Origin: Papaver somniferum
Taxonomy: Eukaryota; Streptophyta; Magnoliopsida; Ranunculales; Papaveraceae
Direction: 5' to 3'
DNA length: 64,000 bases
Assembly (NCBI RefSeq): GCF_003573695.1
Contig: NC_039365.1
Span: 84,919,089 to 84,983,088 of the forward strand
Both the position numbers and the translations under genes were made by a program. Every line of letters begins with the position of its first letter. Within the stretch, counting starts at the first letter, position 1. Positions 22,302 through 33,966 of this stretch are shown in pieces. Below the pieces are notes generated by a model. The model was not told the origin of the DNA. It ran no database searches and saw nothing but the letters and a program-made list of their open reading frames with translations.

Positions 22302-22500
22302 AGGATCGGTTCCCCATATATATATGGTACCTAACTTATATATGTTGCACATGTCTATAGGATCAGTTCCCCTTTGCCTAAAAACGTGTTGCACATGTTC
22401 ATAGGATCGGTTCCCATTTCTGCTATAAACCTTGTTGCACCTATACAAGGAGTGGTTCCCCTTTGTGATGTACTGCACCTCTTACTAGGATCGGTTTTCC
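22302..22500 (-). promoter_or_regulatory. U3 repeats AGGATCGGTTCCC in C-type LTR
   Basis: Five copies or close variants of AGGATCGGTTCCC (plus strand) at 22302, 22359, 22403, 22448 and 22487, spaced 39-57 bp, several linked to TTGCACATGT. The same cluster is at about 42885-43085 and 54950-55150. Its place in U3, upstream of TATA on the minus strand, suggests an enhancer array different in sequence from the A-type AGTCCGCGAAC array. Confidence 0.55.
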
Positions 22501-23219
22501 GTATTTAGTCAGACATAAAATCACAAACCCGATCATACCATCTCAGGTGATTACTTAAGATCGGTTTCACTAATAAAAGTCATACCAATACATAAGTCAG
22601 GCCTTTGTGAATAGTTCTACCAAGAACACAAACAAGTCGTGAACGGTTATACTCAGTCACACATATTGGTTGTTCATAAGATATGCAATGAATAACAAAA
22701 CCAGTAACACCTGGCGATTTCCTTTTCGATTCACAAACAAGTTTATGAACTTACTTCCTTAGAACACATGTAAAACATTGTTCCCTAGGATGAAATCCTC
22801 ACCTCATACCCATACATAATCACAATAGCATTCAAATTATTATGGCGATGTCTTATCTACAAAGTTTGTTGGTTAAGCAATAAACCTCGTATTATATTCC
22901 TTAAAATATGCTCCGCAGTTTTGTTTTCAATATGCACGACTTGAAAGATACGTTAGGGAATGAAACAGTTCAAGTCAAATATCACTAACCTCAAGTGGAA
23001 TGATGATTTTTGTCGTTGTAGCTCCTTGCTTCTTCACATCTTCAAGTCTTCGCAATACCTGTAATGTCTCATTATCTTAATACTTTTAAGATAACCTATA
23101 CGAAGTTGACTCTAGTACATAATCAAGCGACTCTTAACATGAGTTTTGATTCACTAAAATATGACAACCAAACTTGACATACCAACGCTTGGTGGGTTCA
23201 ACCGAGCAATTCTCTAACA

Positions 23220-25014
23220 ATCTCCCCCTTTGTCAATTTTAGTGACAAAACTCTTACAACATATGGATAAACAAATTACAAGAATTCATTAAACATACGC
23301 TTGATTCCCAAATTCAACATCACAATAATCTGTATACATTTAATCCATAAATGTCGTTGTTGACATTATAATAACAACGCTAATACTCCCCCTAAAGGTA
23401 ATATAGGTAGATTTTCAATCCACATGTCTTTGTTATTCTGATCATCATATGATATGTTACTCCCCCTTCCATGCTTTACTCTTTCGTTAGATATAACGTT
23501 TAAGCACCATTGTCATTTCCCTTAGTAATACCAAATCAATACAAATCAATATAAGTGTCTCTTGTTTACTCCATATATTTCTCCCCCTTTTTGTCACAAA
23601 ATGACAAAGGTACGAGCAAATAAAAAGCAAACTGAAAGGATCTTACAAATCTCACAAGACTTGCAAAACCTATAATAGTTAAGCACGAGGGTTCCACACA
23701 CTATTTTTGATAACCAATATCAAAACCGAAACTACAAAGTAATTTTGTTTTGATATGTTACCAAGGAAACAATTGCCTGAAGCAATTTTTCCTAATAGTT
23801 TAGCAAACCAAAAACCGACTAAGAACCTTAGTTCCTTTGCTAAACCGATTGAACAAATACAACCCCTTGTTCGATAAGACCAAAATAAAGATCATAATTA
23901 ACTCTATTTTTCTCGTCGGGCTCTAGTTATTCTCATCAATAACATAGACCTTTCAATTTTAAACAAGACAAGTACTAGGTTAGTTAACTAGCATTTCTTG
24001 TTAAGGCATTAGATTAGACTTGAATAACCGAAACCTCCACTTTGATAAGTCTAACTAAGATCAGAATTAATTTAGTTTCTCTTATCCGGAATCGAGTTGG
24101 ACTAAAAACTTCATCCCGAAAACTGTTTTTTTAAGCCATAAACAATTTATACAAACCAGGTAAATCAACTTGCATAATTATTTACCTCAACCAGAAGCAA
24201 TGGAAACAACATAGACATTAAAGTACCGCAATTGCACCGAAATTTTGTAAGCCTAAACAATTGATACCAAACAATAAAGCAAGATAATAACAGTTTCTCT
24301 TAACCGGATTCAATTGAATCACACACACATCCATACACAAATAATGGAATAAACATCAATTGTACCGAAATTTTGTTAAGCAAAAGCAATAAATATATGC
24401 AATAAAATCAGGCTTTTTTTAAACTGGAAAACGATTAACTAACAAAGTCTTTACCTCAAATTTCGCATCCTCTTCTCCAATAATGTTTGCATCTTCACAG
24501 GGAGAATTGATACCCATATATCACTATGTTGTCATCCTCTTGCAAGACAAAAGAACAACAACAACCAACCTTTAACAGAGAAAGGTTGAAAACCGGTTTC
24601 AACTTATGCATAGAAAAAGTTGAAAACCCCGAAACACATACGCTTTTATGCTAAACTAAATGATTCAACATATTGTGACTTTTTCACATATTGTTTCAAT
24701 CAGAACCCCTCATCCAATTATAAAGCCTACCAACATGGGCTAGAACTTAATCCCACTAAATCAAAAAGTCAAACGAACCATAAGGGTTCACATAATATGA
24801 GATCGAATAATAAGGTTATGAAAACCGAAATCAAACATCCCATAAACATATATAGCAATAATATAAAGCATTCAAGCACATGCTATGTAATCGAAAAACT
24901 ATCACAAGAAAAATTATAAACTAATAATTTTATTCATAAATAACAGTTTTATTCATAATAGACCTTACACAATTATTGAAAGAAATCAAAAACTGATGTC
25001 TATTTTCTCTAGTC
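23220..25014 (-). other. C internal 3' region with polypurine tracts, non-coding
   Basis: On the minus strand AGGGGGAG-type tracts lie at 23221 (beside the LTR), near 23391, near 23461 and near 23581, mirroring the forward elements. The remainder is AT-rich with no supported gene. A plus-strand open frame at 24620-24919 is antisense to the element and lacks any motif. Confidence 0.7.
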
Positions 25015-25308
25015 TCAATTCTTGTGACGATTGCTTTCAAAAACTGGATTCAAATTCTTCTGAGCACTTCCCTTTTTATTAGACAATTTGTTCATCTCAA
25101 ACAGTTGAGAATGAAGATTAGCTAGTACTTCTTTTGAATCCTTTATCATCATCTCATGATATCTAATGCAACCTTTAACAGTAAGAATTTGTTTTCTTAG
25201 AGAATCTTGAGAACTATCATGAAGAGAGACATCATGAGTTTCAGTCATAACTGATGCACAAAGTGCTAAATCATCAAGAGATGACTCTTCTTTTACCGAT
25301 TTCTCCAT
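25015..25308 (-). CDS. Conserved 97-aa ORF of copia C
   Basis: A small acidic-to-basic protein (MEKSVKEESSLDDLALCASV..) between the gag tail and the polypurine region of element C. The middle, SLRKQILTVKGCIRYHEMMIKDSKEVLANL, is amphipathic and probably helical. There is no signal peptide, membrane segment or catalytic motif. The copy at 57694-57987 keeps the whole frame with about five substitutions. Its position, downstream of gag with pol missing, matches where SIRE-type elements carry an extra ORF. I do not recognise the family. It may be a remnant of an env-like protein or a chance-retained frame in young copies. Confidence 0.5.
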   Translation of the reverse strand: MEKSVKEESSLDDLALCASVMTETHDVSLHDSSQDSLRKQILTVKGCIRYHEMMIKDSKEVLANLHSQLFEMNKLSNKKGSAQKNLNPVFESNRHKN

Positions 25309-25599
25309 TGAAATAAAATAGTATTCTTTCAGACATGAAGAAGATATATAAGATGGGATAAAATCAAGGAATCATTTGGTTTATGGAAACCGAAAATATT
25401 TTTCCCAAAAATAAAAGATATTTATTATTTTTCACTAAAGAAACAAACATGAACAACCTGCCCAGATTTATGCTTCCTCACAATCAGAATTTTGGACAAC
25501 AAGTGAGGATGCAATCTTCAACAGAATCAGTGTGTGTTGAGGTGAGAATTATTCTCACCATAGGTAGCAAAGACATCCTTAGGATGACTTATAAACACA

Positions 25600-25813
25600 A
25601 AAGACTGTGTTTCCTTTCCTTTCGTTCTTTCTTTCTCTTGTAATTGCAAGAGTTTGCAATTTCCTTTTGAGATCTCATAAACTTACCATCCTTCTTTATC
25701 CCCTTGCGAAGAGCCTTGATAAGTTTATTTCCAAGAAAGACTGCAGTATGATTATTTCTTTCACATGAAGAACTTATCATTTTATCAGAAAAACTAGTTT
25801 CTGATTCTTTTGG
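25600..25813 (-). pseudogene. C gag tail, separated from its 5' part by B1
   Basis: The minus-strand frame KESETSFSDKMISSS..NNHTAVFLGNKLIKALRKGI ends in a Lys/Arg-rich stretch (NYKRKKERKERKH). It abuts the TSD at 25809-25813. Across B1 the gag fragment at 38968 ends ..EELGEKP and is in phase with this piece when one TSD copy is removed, so both belonged to one ORF. An apparent ATG in the B1 LTR (25843) is not its real start. Confidence 0.7.
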
Positions 25814-28134
25814 TGTTAAACCACTACTCGTTCGAACTCGCATGCGTTGCTATCTCAAGCATGTTTGTCAATGTTAGTGATCAAAACTATAAGTCTTGAT
25901 TTCTAGTCTACTATATCTAAGTCTCGTATTAGGATAGAAAGTGTATTTGAGATCAAGAATTCCATGGCAATCATCATACAAGACGAAGAACTACTCAAGG
26001 AACTGGTGGAACTTCATCGACTAAAAGGTATGTGGAGACTTGAACTTATCCATCACTCAAAAGTCTATCTACTATATCTCATATCTTGAGACAGAAGTCG
26101 TTTTGCTATATATACTTTGATTATACACATTTGCTATTTCGAGACGATTTTATCTCGCTTATGTATTTCTTGAAATATGTGTTGGTAAGCTTTCTCTTTG
26201 GCCAAGTTCATCTTTACCTACTGACGAAAGTCATATTATGTTTCAATTACTTGAAAATTGCTTTGACGAAAAATAGTTTGTGAATAACAACTATATAACG
26301 TCCTCTAAGAATGTTTCAATGATTGAAATGAGAGTTTAGATTATATAACCATTGTGTGGTAACACACACATGTATAAATCCTTATTCCTTGAACCAAAGT
26401 ATGCGTACTTCGCTGCTCAGAAAACCAGAACAGAGTCCGCGAACCCAGTCCGCGGTTCTCTTCTCGAGAGAATCTGCTGGTGTTTGTAAACCATTTACAA
26501 ACTTATTCCGGGAACTTAAGTCCACGTACCTAGTCCGCGTACTTAGATTGGTTATTTTCTAAAAACAATTATTCGTGAACTTATACTTATATAAACTAAG
26601 GAAAGTTTGCAAACCGTGGCTATAAAGTTCATGAATCGATTCGAGTGAATCAAAACATTTTTGATTCGATTGTGTCTTGTATACTTCTATAAGATCTAAG
26701 TAATTGAACAACTCTTTGACTAGTTCATTTGAGTCATTTGAACTAGTTATGGTAAAAAAGAATATGGTTGATATGAAAGTGATCACATGGCTAACCATTT
26801 GGTTAACTACTGTTGAACCAACGAATATACATGTTTGGGTACGGTTACACAAACCTAAAACGTGCATTTCATTTGTGTGTAACAAGCTAAGTCTTCGATC
26901 TAACGGTTGAAAGATATTAGCTTGAATCTAATCAGGTTTTCATCTAACGGTGAATATTGAATGCTTTGTTAATAATCTAACATTGATTGCAAAACCTAAT
27001 TTGAAAGACTATATGAAAAAGAACTCTAACAACTGGGAAACCTAATCCCCACACCTCCTGCGCGATACTAGTTGTATTATCTAGAGTCGATTCTCCTTTA
27101 ACCTTAGGTTTCTACGGAGACCTTGTAGGTTAACGACTTCAAGACTTCATTGGGATTGTGAAGCTAGACCGATATTACTTTCTTGTAGTTGTGTGATCTG
27201 ATCTTGTTGTTTCAATCGTATTGAGTACAATTGTAACGATTGGCTTGAGATTGATATCTCCAATAGGCAAGATATAAAAGTAATCACAAACATCTTCGTC
27301 TCATCGTTTGTGATTCCACAATATCTTATTTCGCCGCGTCAATTAAGATTATTGTGAGGTGATTGATAATACTGAGTTGTTCTTCGGGAATATAAGTGGT
27401 TTATCAATTGGTTCATGTTCACCTATTTTTATCAAAAGACGGAACAAAACTCGTAGGTATTTCTGGGGGAGACAGATTTATATATTACCGAAGACTTTTC
27501 TGTGTGATACAAATTTGTTTGTTAAAGTCTTCGACTTTGGGTCGTAGCAACTCTTAGTTGTGGGTGAGATTAGCTAAGGGAATCAAGTGCGTAGTATCCT
27601 GATGGGATCAGAGACGTAGGAGCATAACTGTACCTTGGATCAGTGTGAGATTGATTTGGGTTCAACTACAGTTCAGACAGAAGTTAGTTTGCATTAGGCT
27701 AGTGTCTGTAGCGGCTTAATACAATGTGTGTTCAATCTGGACTAGATCCCGGGGTTTTTATGCATTTGCGGCTTCCTCGTTAACAAAATTTTTGGTGTCT
27801 GTGTTATTTCTTTTCCGCATTATATTGTTTATCTTTATAATTTAAATATCACAGGTTGTGCGTTTGAATCAATCAATTGGGAAATCCGACCTTTGGTTGT
27901 TGATTGAAATTGATTGATCCTTGAACATTGGTTTTTGGTACCGTTCAAGTGATTTCTCTTGTATTCAATTAGACTCGCAGATTTCTATTTGCTTGAGTAA
28001 GAATTGAATCGAGAAAGAGTGATATACTTTATTAAGATTGAGTCTAGTTGATTCTCTTGAATGTATATTGGAGTTAGTCCACACAGATTGCTAATCGAAA
28101 TATTGGGCGTGGTTGTTATATCCCCGCTTTTTCA
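25814..28134 (+). repeat. 5' LTR of B1
   Basis: A 2,321-bp LTR, TGTTAAACCACTACTCG..CGCTTTTTCA. It is related to A-type LTRs but a separate subfamily (CATCGACTAAAAGGTATGTGGAG instead of TCGACAAAAAGGTATGTGAAG). The TATA box is degraded (CTATATGAAA, 27009). U3 carries a perfect 10-bp inverted repeat AACTAGTTCA/TGAACTAGTT near 26718-26748. Confidence 0.85.
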
Positions 28135-28136
28135 AT

Positions 28137-28148
28137 TGGTATCAGAGC
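28137..28148 (+). other. Primer-binding site of B1
   Basis: TGGTATCAGAGC, the perfect plant copia tRNA-Met PBS, two bases after the LTR. Confidence 0.9.
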
Positions 28149-28388
28149 AGGCAAACACTTTGAACCTGATAAGTTCGTGTTTGTTCGATCCTTAAAAATT
28201 TCCCTATCGGAAATTTCTTTGGAAAACTTTCTCTTGGCATCTGTAACGTACGCCAGAAATCCTTAAAGATTGCTCAAAGATTATTATGGATAAAACCTCC
28301 GGTTTCTCATGATAATCTCATCTCATCTAAAAAGGAAAATTTAGATGATGATAAACAATCTAAAGGAAAAAATAAAAAGAAGAGAAGA

Positions 28389-28829
28389 TTGAGAAAACGT
28401 TCGTTACGCTCAAAGATATGGACCCTCACTAGATTAATTCTTAGTCTTTTTGAGAAATACTATCGTAATGGATCAATTGACAAAGATCTATTCAGAGCCT
28501 TCGAAACCGTTTTCAGATTCTTAGAAAAACTTAATTCAGTTAAGTTTAAGAATCGACCCAATAAAAGTTCTGTACATGGAAAACTATGGAATAATGATGT
28601 ACGAACCGAATACTCTGTCAACACAAGCAGATCTAATGCGGGTTCTCATGTTTTTGACACAAGGTCTAGGAATCGGAAGAATCTTCTCTCTAGTCACATC
28701 AAAAGAAAGATAGAAAGCTCTGACTACCCTGATTATCATCATTACTTTGATTATATCATTGGAACTGCTCACAAATATCAACCAAAAATGTTGCATGAGA
28801 ATTCCTCTGGACATCATGCCTCTTGCTAA
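28389..28829 (+). CDS. B-family ORF1 (146 aa), very basic, unknown
   Basis: The open frame begins MRKRSLRSKIWTLTRLILSL. It extends upstream in frame through a Lys-rich stretch (SKGKNKKKRRLRKR) toward an ATG at about 28287 that is one frame off, so the ancestral start may lie there. Features are an N-terminal Arg/Lys patch resembling a nuclear-localisation or RNA-binding tract, a helical segment (LFEKYYRNGSIDKDLFRAF) and a His/Tyr-rich C-terminus. There is no zinc knuckle. It lies where gag should start, 240 bp after the PBS, and could be a diverged gag fragment. The B2 copy is cut by a TGA at 61299-61301 (CGA to TGA). I do not recognise the family. Confidence 0.45.
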   Translation: MRKRSLRSKIWTLTRLILSLFEKYYRNGSIDKDLFRAFETVFRFLEKLNSVKFKNRPNKSSVHGKLWNNDVRTEYSVNTSRSNAGSHVFDTRSRNRKNLLSSHIKRKIESSDYPDYHHYFDYIIGTAHKYQPKMLHENSSGHHASC

Positions 28830-29259
28830 CAAGCGTGGCAACACCCCATTTGTGTATATATTGAGATGGGGCAAGAAATGGTTTGATTTGTGTACAATTG
28901 GGTTAAAATGTTGTTCTATCCTTCTTGGAGTTTCAAATAAAGCTTTCTACTGCATCCGTCTTCTCTCGGAAATTGTGTTGTCACGGGATGCACAACCTTG
29001 ATGTGCGAATATCAAAGAAAACCCCACATTCCTTTTGTGGGTCGTGGTTCATAAACTGGTCCAAGCCCATTAGTGGGGGACATAAAGAAGAAGTACGCGC
29101 ACCTTCTTCCTCATCCCATCAGTCCGCGTACGTGAACTTTCTAGGGTTCATGATATTTCTCCATTAAATCTTCCTTGGAGGAAAATAAGACAAAAGGGGT
29201 GGTCAAAGTTCATTCCAAGTAAGTAATTTCCTATTGTTTCCTTCCAATTTCTAGATCTC
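28830..29259 (+). other. B1 spacer between ORF1 and ORF2
   Basis: It contains a second open frame (about 28747-29001: PFVYILRWGKKWFDL..) that is also open in B2. It is short and without known motifs. It is most likely an untranslated leader for ORF2; nothing else is recognisable. Confidence 0.4.
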
Positions 29260-30321
29260 ATGATGAATTTCAAGGTTTCAAAAAGAAGTTCAAAAAGTTT
29301 GGGTTCCTCTAGCATGAATCTTCCATTAGACCAAAATTCTATTAGAATTAGATTTGTCAAGGATTCTTGTGTTAATATTTTTGAAAGTATTTCATCTATG
29401 GGTTTTATTTTAGAAAACAAATTGGATTCTTCTGGTGGACATAAATAGGATTTAGTTTGCTTTGAAAAATTCAATCTCGGAAACATCTTTGATGGTCTTG
29501 GTCAAGGATTTGATACTCTCACAAGAATTTTCTATGCCAACATTCATGATGTTGATCTCGAAAAAATGGAATTCAAAACCATGATAAATAGAGAAAGAGT
29601 TCTTGTTAATAGAGAGTTGATTTCGAAGATTACCAAAATTCCATTGGGTAATGTTCGTCTACCTAGGTCATGTGATGAACGACCATCGTGTGATGACATC
29701 TCTCTTGGGCTTTGCGGTACGAAGGTTGCTTGGAATCAAGGGAAGTTTCCTACTAATGTTCTTAGTGTTTCCTTGATGGCTTTCAGAAAACTTGGTATCT
29801 CTAATTTTTGTCCCTCCATAATTGAGAATTCTCGGTGGTGTCGCGAGTTTGCGGAATTGGTCTATTTCCTTGAATTGGGTGTTTCGAGTCTCGATATTTG
29901 TGGTTTCATTATTTTTCAAATGACTTTGATGATTCCATCCATCAAGAAGTTAGGTTACCCTTACTTTATTAGTCAAATTTGCCGTGATCGTGGTTTTAAT
30001 TCAATTTGCAATTCTCTTGGGGTTCCCAAACCTGTTCGTCTCTGTACTTTCAGACGTATAAGGGAGAATGTGTGCAAAAGACAAAGAGATAATTCCCTTA
30101 ACGATTGTTACCCTACCACCTTGAGTATTCTTCAAAAAAATTCACAACGGTGTGTGTAAGGTCAATTCAAGGGTGAAGTGTGTGCAGAAAAATTGTCATT
30201 AGTTGCAACGAAGTTTCCCGAGCTCAAGGAAGAATTAAACATGATTCAAGCATCTAGGAGTATTTCCGATGATGAAGATGATACCTAAATTGTGTTTTTA
30301 TATTTGCCTAGTACATCTTAG
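29260..30321 (+). pseudogene. B-family ORF2, broken copy
   Basis: Homologous along its length to the 353-aa ORF at 61956-63017. A TAG at 29446-29448 (GAG in B2) ends the frame after 62 codons. The frame resumes through LTRIFYANIHDVDLEKMEF and the SNFCPSIIENSRW region. It breaks again near 30135, where seven As replace six, and a further base is lost near 30185. See the B2 entry for domain discussion. With ORF1 open here and ORF2 closed, B1 is the mirror image of B2. Confidence 0.75.
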
Positions 30322-31659
30322 GATGAGAATTTTATTTTCTTGTTTGGTTCAGAAGAATAACTAGAGTTTGTAATATCCATCATTGTGATTACACATAGCT
30401 ATGTCTAACGCTTTCATCTTCATGTTCTTAGATTTATTTGTTTAAATTCTAAAATTGTTTGGAAGATGATTTTTGCAATATTAATCTTTATGGTTTTATA
30501 TATTGCAAACTTGTTATGGGATATGTGTGTTTGCGTCCGTGAATTATGATTGTCCCATACTTTGTCAAAAGTTAAGTCTTTCATATATCGATATGCATGT
30601 ATTGATAAAAGAATGAATGAGATTTTGACATTACAAAAGTTTTAAGCCTATTATGTCATTATGCAAATATTGATGGAAGATAGGATGAACTTTTGTTTAC
30701 GTGGATTATGTCTATTGTATGTCATTGTACAAATAGTGATGGAAAATAGAATGAATCCTCGTCTATTCCGCAGTATTGATCTTCCCTGATCCATATTTTA
30801 TGTATATACCGTGAGGCTCCGTAAGTTCTCTTATGTCGAGCATTTCCGATTAGATTAATCATGGGTTTTCTTGTGGTTAATTTAGTTGAGTATTATTTGG
30901 ATTCAAATTCATATTCGTATGTGATTTGTTATGTCCAAAGAAATCCTTCTTTTCTCGTGAAAGTAAGGTCACTCTTGTTGTTCTTTCGGGAATGACATTT
31001 TATGGGGGAGAGTTCTTAATTGAACTTGTGCTTAATTTCCAAATCTTTGTGGGGAGTGCGGCTGTGGAATATTGTAGGAGTTATCTTGTATCTTTATCAA
31101 CTCCTTGATGAGAGCATTTAGCTTCGACTATATGATTGCATCTAAAAAGTTGATATGTGCTTACTTTTGGTCATGAAATGTCTCTTTGGAAATTTCATTA
31201 GTATCCCATTTTCGTACCTTTGCCAATTTTATTGAAAAAAAGGGGGAGAATTAATGTGTACTTCACACTACAAATACATATGGTTGTCGGATCATTATGT
31301 AAGGGGGAGTGGTTTCCACGTGAGATGAAGTATTGACTAAGGGGGAGTGATACGTATTCACCATAGTATTGTTGTCGAAGTTGTGATACAATTGAACTTT
31401 GATGATGTATAATAATACTATGACACTGTGTAACAATGATTTAGAATTCTTGTTTTCTCATTGTTATAGCTACGGAATTTCAACAACGATGATGCTAAAC
31501 TTACAAACTTCGGAATCATTGGAGTACTTGGAAGTGACGAAGATTTCGAGTAATGTTGAGATTAGGCATGTGGAAGAAGAGCTACAAAAGTTTATTTATC
31601 TATTTTTGTATTCCGTATGTATTGATAGTTTTGTCACTAAAATTGACGAAGGGGGAGAT
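30322..31659 (+). other. B1 3' region with polypurine tracts
   Basis: No gene. AGGGGGAG-type tracts occur near 31239, 31300, 31338 and 31650; the last (CGAAGGGGGAGATTG) directly precedes the LTR. A GAAATGTCTCTTTGGAAATTTC segment, shared with G and B2, could form a short hairpin (TGAAAT/ATTTCA). Confidence 0.7.
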
Positions 31660-33114
31660 TGTTAGAGCACTGCTCGGTCGAACTCGCATGATTTTCTATA
31701 TCAAGCATATTTGTCAATGTTAGTCATCAAAACTATAAGTCTTTATTTATAGTCTACTATAGCTAAGTCACAGACTAGGATAGAAAGTGTAGTTGAGCTC
31801 AAGAACTCCATGGAAATTATCATATAAGACGAAGAACTACCCAAGGAAATGGTGGAACTTCATCGAGTATGTGGAGAGGTGAAATTATCTATCACTCAAA
31901 AGTCTATCTACTCTATCCCTATCTTGACATAAAAGTTGTTTTGCTAGATAGACTTTGATTATACACATTTGCTATTTCGAGCCGAGTTTATCTCGCTTAT
32001 CTATTTCTCGAAATATGTATTGGTAAGATTTCGCTTTGGCCAAGTTCATCTTTACCTAGTGACGAAAGTCATATTATGTTTCAATTACTTGAAAGTGGCT
32101 TTGATGAAAAATAGTTTGTGAATAACAACTATATAACGTCCTCTAAGAATGTTTCAATGATTGAAATGAGAGTTTAGATTATATAACCATTGTGTGGTAA
32201 CACATACATGTATAAATCCTTATTCCTTGAACCAAAGTATGTGTACTTTGCTGCTCAGGAAACCGGAACAGAGTCCGGGAACCCAGTCCGCGTACTGTCG
32301 GAGGTTCTCTTCCCGAGAAAATCTGCTGGAGATTGTAAACCATTTACAAACTTATTCCGGATACTTAAGTCCACGTACCTAGTCCGCGTACTTAGGTTGT
32401 TTATTTTCTAAAAACGATTATTCGTGAACTTAAACTTATATAAACTAAGGAATGCAAGTTTGCAAACCGTGGCTATAAAGTTCATGAATCGATTCGAGTG
32501 GATCAAATCGTTTTTGCTTCGATTGTGTCTTGTATACTTCTATAAGATCTAATCAATTGAACAACTCTCTAACTAGTTCATTTGAGTCATTTGAACTAGT
32601 TATGGTTAAGAAGAATATGGTTAATATGAAAGTAACCATATGGCTAACCATTTGGTTAACTACTATTGAACCAACGAATATACATGTTTGGGTATGGTTA
32701 CACAAACCTAAAACGTGCATTTCATTTGTGTGTAACAAGCTAAGTTTTAGATCTAACGGTTGAAAGATATTAGCTTCAATCTAATCAGGTTTTCATCTAA
32801 TGGTAAATATTGCACTAGTGGAAAATGGCAGTTTCACGACCGCCAAAGCAATTCATAGATACGGGTTAAATGACTAGCTTTGGCGGTCTGGGAAAGGGTC
32901 GCTGTTTGAGCGTCTTTTTCATCTAAGACGTGTCCCTGCGGGTCGTTGAAAATATTATATCAACGACCGGTGTTAACGGTCAATATCTTATGACTGACTT
33001 CCATCAGTCATAGATATAAATCTGAATATAAAAAAATAGATTCAGATTGGCTGTCTGGCCTGACTGTATCTGACTAAATCTGAAATCAAACACAAATGAA
33101 ACTCAAATTAGAAT

Positions 33115-33694
33115 GGGATATTTTATAAAGTACCCATGTTTTGAAATGTACGCTTCAAAAGTACCCCGTTTTATTCAAAAGAAAAATTTCATCCAGTTAA
33201 GTGCTAGGTGGCAGTTATCTTTTCTATTAAAAGTCCTATTTACCCCTGAACTACATCTCCTTGGTAGAGAGGATAATGATTCGACGATCCTGAAAGAGGG
33301 TGTAACGATCGTGAACTAGGCTCGACGAACCTGAAAGTGGTGTAACGACCCTGAACCGGGCTCGACTAACCGGAAAAATACTGTAGAAGATTGATTCTCC
33401 ACCAACCAAAAACCCCAAGACACTTGGGAATGATGAACCCTTTCAGGGACTGATGAAACGAACCTGAAAATGATGACACGATCCTGAACCGAGCTCGACA
33501 AATTGAAAAAATGATGTAGAAGGTAAACGTACTAACAAGTAAAGGGTAAAGAAGTAAACTTTAAAGAAAGTAAACAAGTGTTGACTAACTAGGATGGGAA
33601 ACTAAACAGTTGGGGCACTTTAGAAAAATTTCTAAAAAACAGGGGTAACAAAAAAACGAGGTCAATAAAACGGGGGTACTTTATAAATTCTCCC
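33115..33694. mobile_element. Mutator-type MITE, 580 bp, TSD AATTAGAAT
   Basis: Exact 9-bp repeats AATTAGAAT flank it at 33106-33114 and 33695-33703, the TSD length of Mutator-like elements. The ends are inverted: GGGATATTTTATAAAGTACCC at the left against the complement of GGGTACTTTATAAATTCTCCC at the right. Inside is an imperfect roughly 46-bp repeat of GTGTAACGATCCTGAAC..GGCTCGAC (about 33270-33500). It has no coding capacity. It is nested in the CACTA element and so is the youngest datable insertion there. Confidence 0.85.
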
Positions 33695-33966
33695 AATTAG
33701 AATTCAAATGAGAATCAAATGAGACTCAAATGAAAACCAAACTCAAATCAAATTTGCACTCATAAATTCAAATAATTTTCCATTTATTGTTCATTGATTA
33801 ATTAGGTTCAAATTACACAAAAAATGATATAAATCATGAGTTCATACCAATATAACTCGAAGTCCTAACTAACAATAAGTTGCAAGACAAGTGCATTTAA
33901 CCAGCAAAATGATTTACTCCCTTCCCCTGTGCTGGAAACCATATCAATTGCATAAACTTCATTCTC

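Larger units (their letters stand above)
20411..23219 (-). repeat. C-type copia LTR, shared by C (3' LTR) and C' (5' LTR)
   Basis: A 2,809-bp LTR. Read on the minus strand it runs from TGTTAGAGAATTGCTCGGTT to ..TTTTCA. A PBS plus gag lies on its downstream side (20410 down) and a polypurine tract on its upstream side (23221 up), so one LTR serves two internal regions. The TATA box is at 21741-21750 and U3 repeats are at 22302-22495. Confidence 0.85.
15222..31311. repeat. Segmental duplication, copy 1
   Basis: This stretch (G1 3' half, C' remnant, C LTR, C internal, B1 5' LTR and internal) is repeated in the same order and orientation at about 48466-64000. Insertion junctions are identical, including B at TTTGG. 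In a sample of about 220 nt of B ORF1 I count six differences. Both B 5' LTRs share an 11-nt deletion (at 26449 and 59150) that is absent from B1's 3' LTR at about 32300. Confidence 0.85.

Noticed and set aside
20411..23219. Independent solo LTR
   Set aside because: PBS and gag adjoin one side and a polypurine tract the other, so it belongs to element internal regions on both sides.
24620..24919. 99-aa plus-strand frame, also open at 57299-57598
   Set aside because: Conservation is explained by the recent segmental duplication; it lies antisense in non-coding element C DNA and has no motif.
15222..31311. Two independent nests with the same families
   Set aside because: Identical insertion points, a shared 11-nt deletion and the doubled LTR terminus require duplication of an existing nest.
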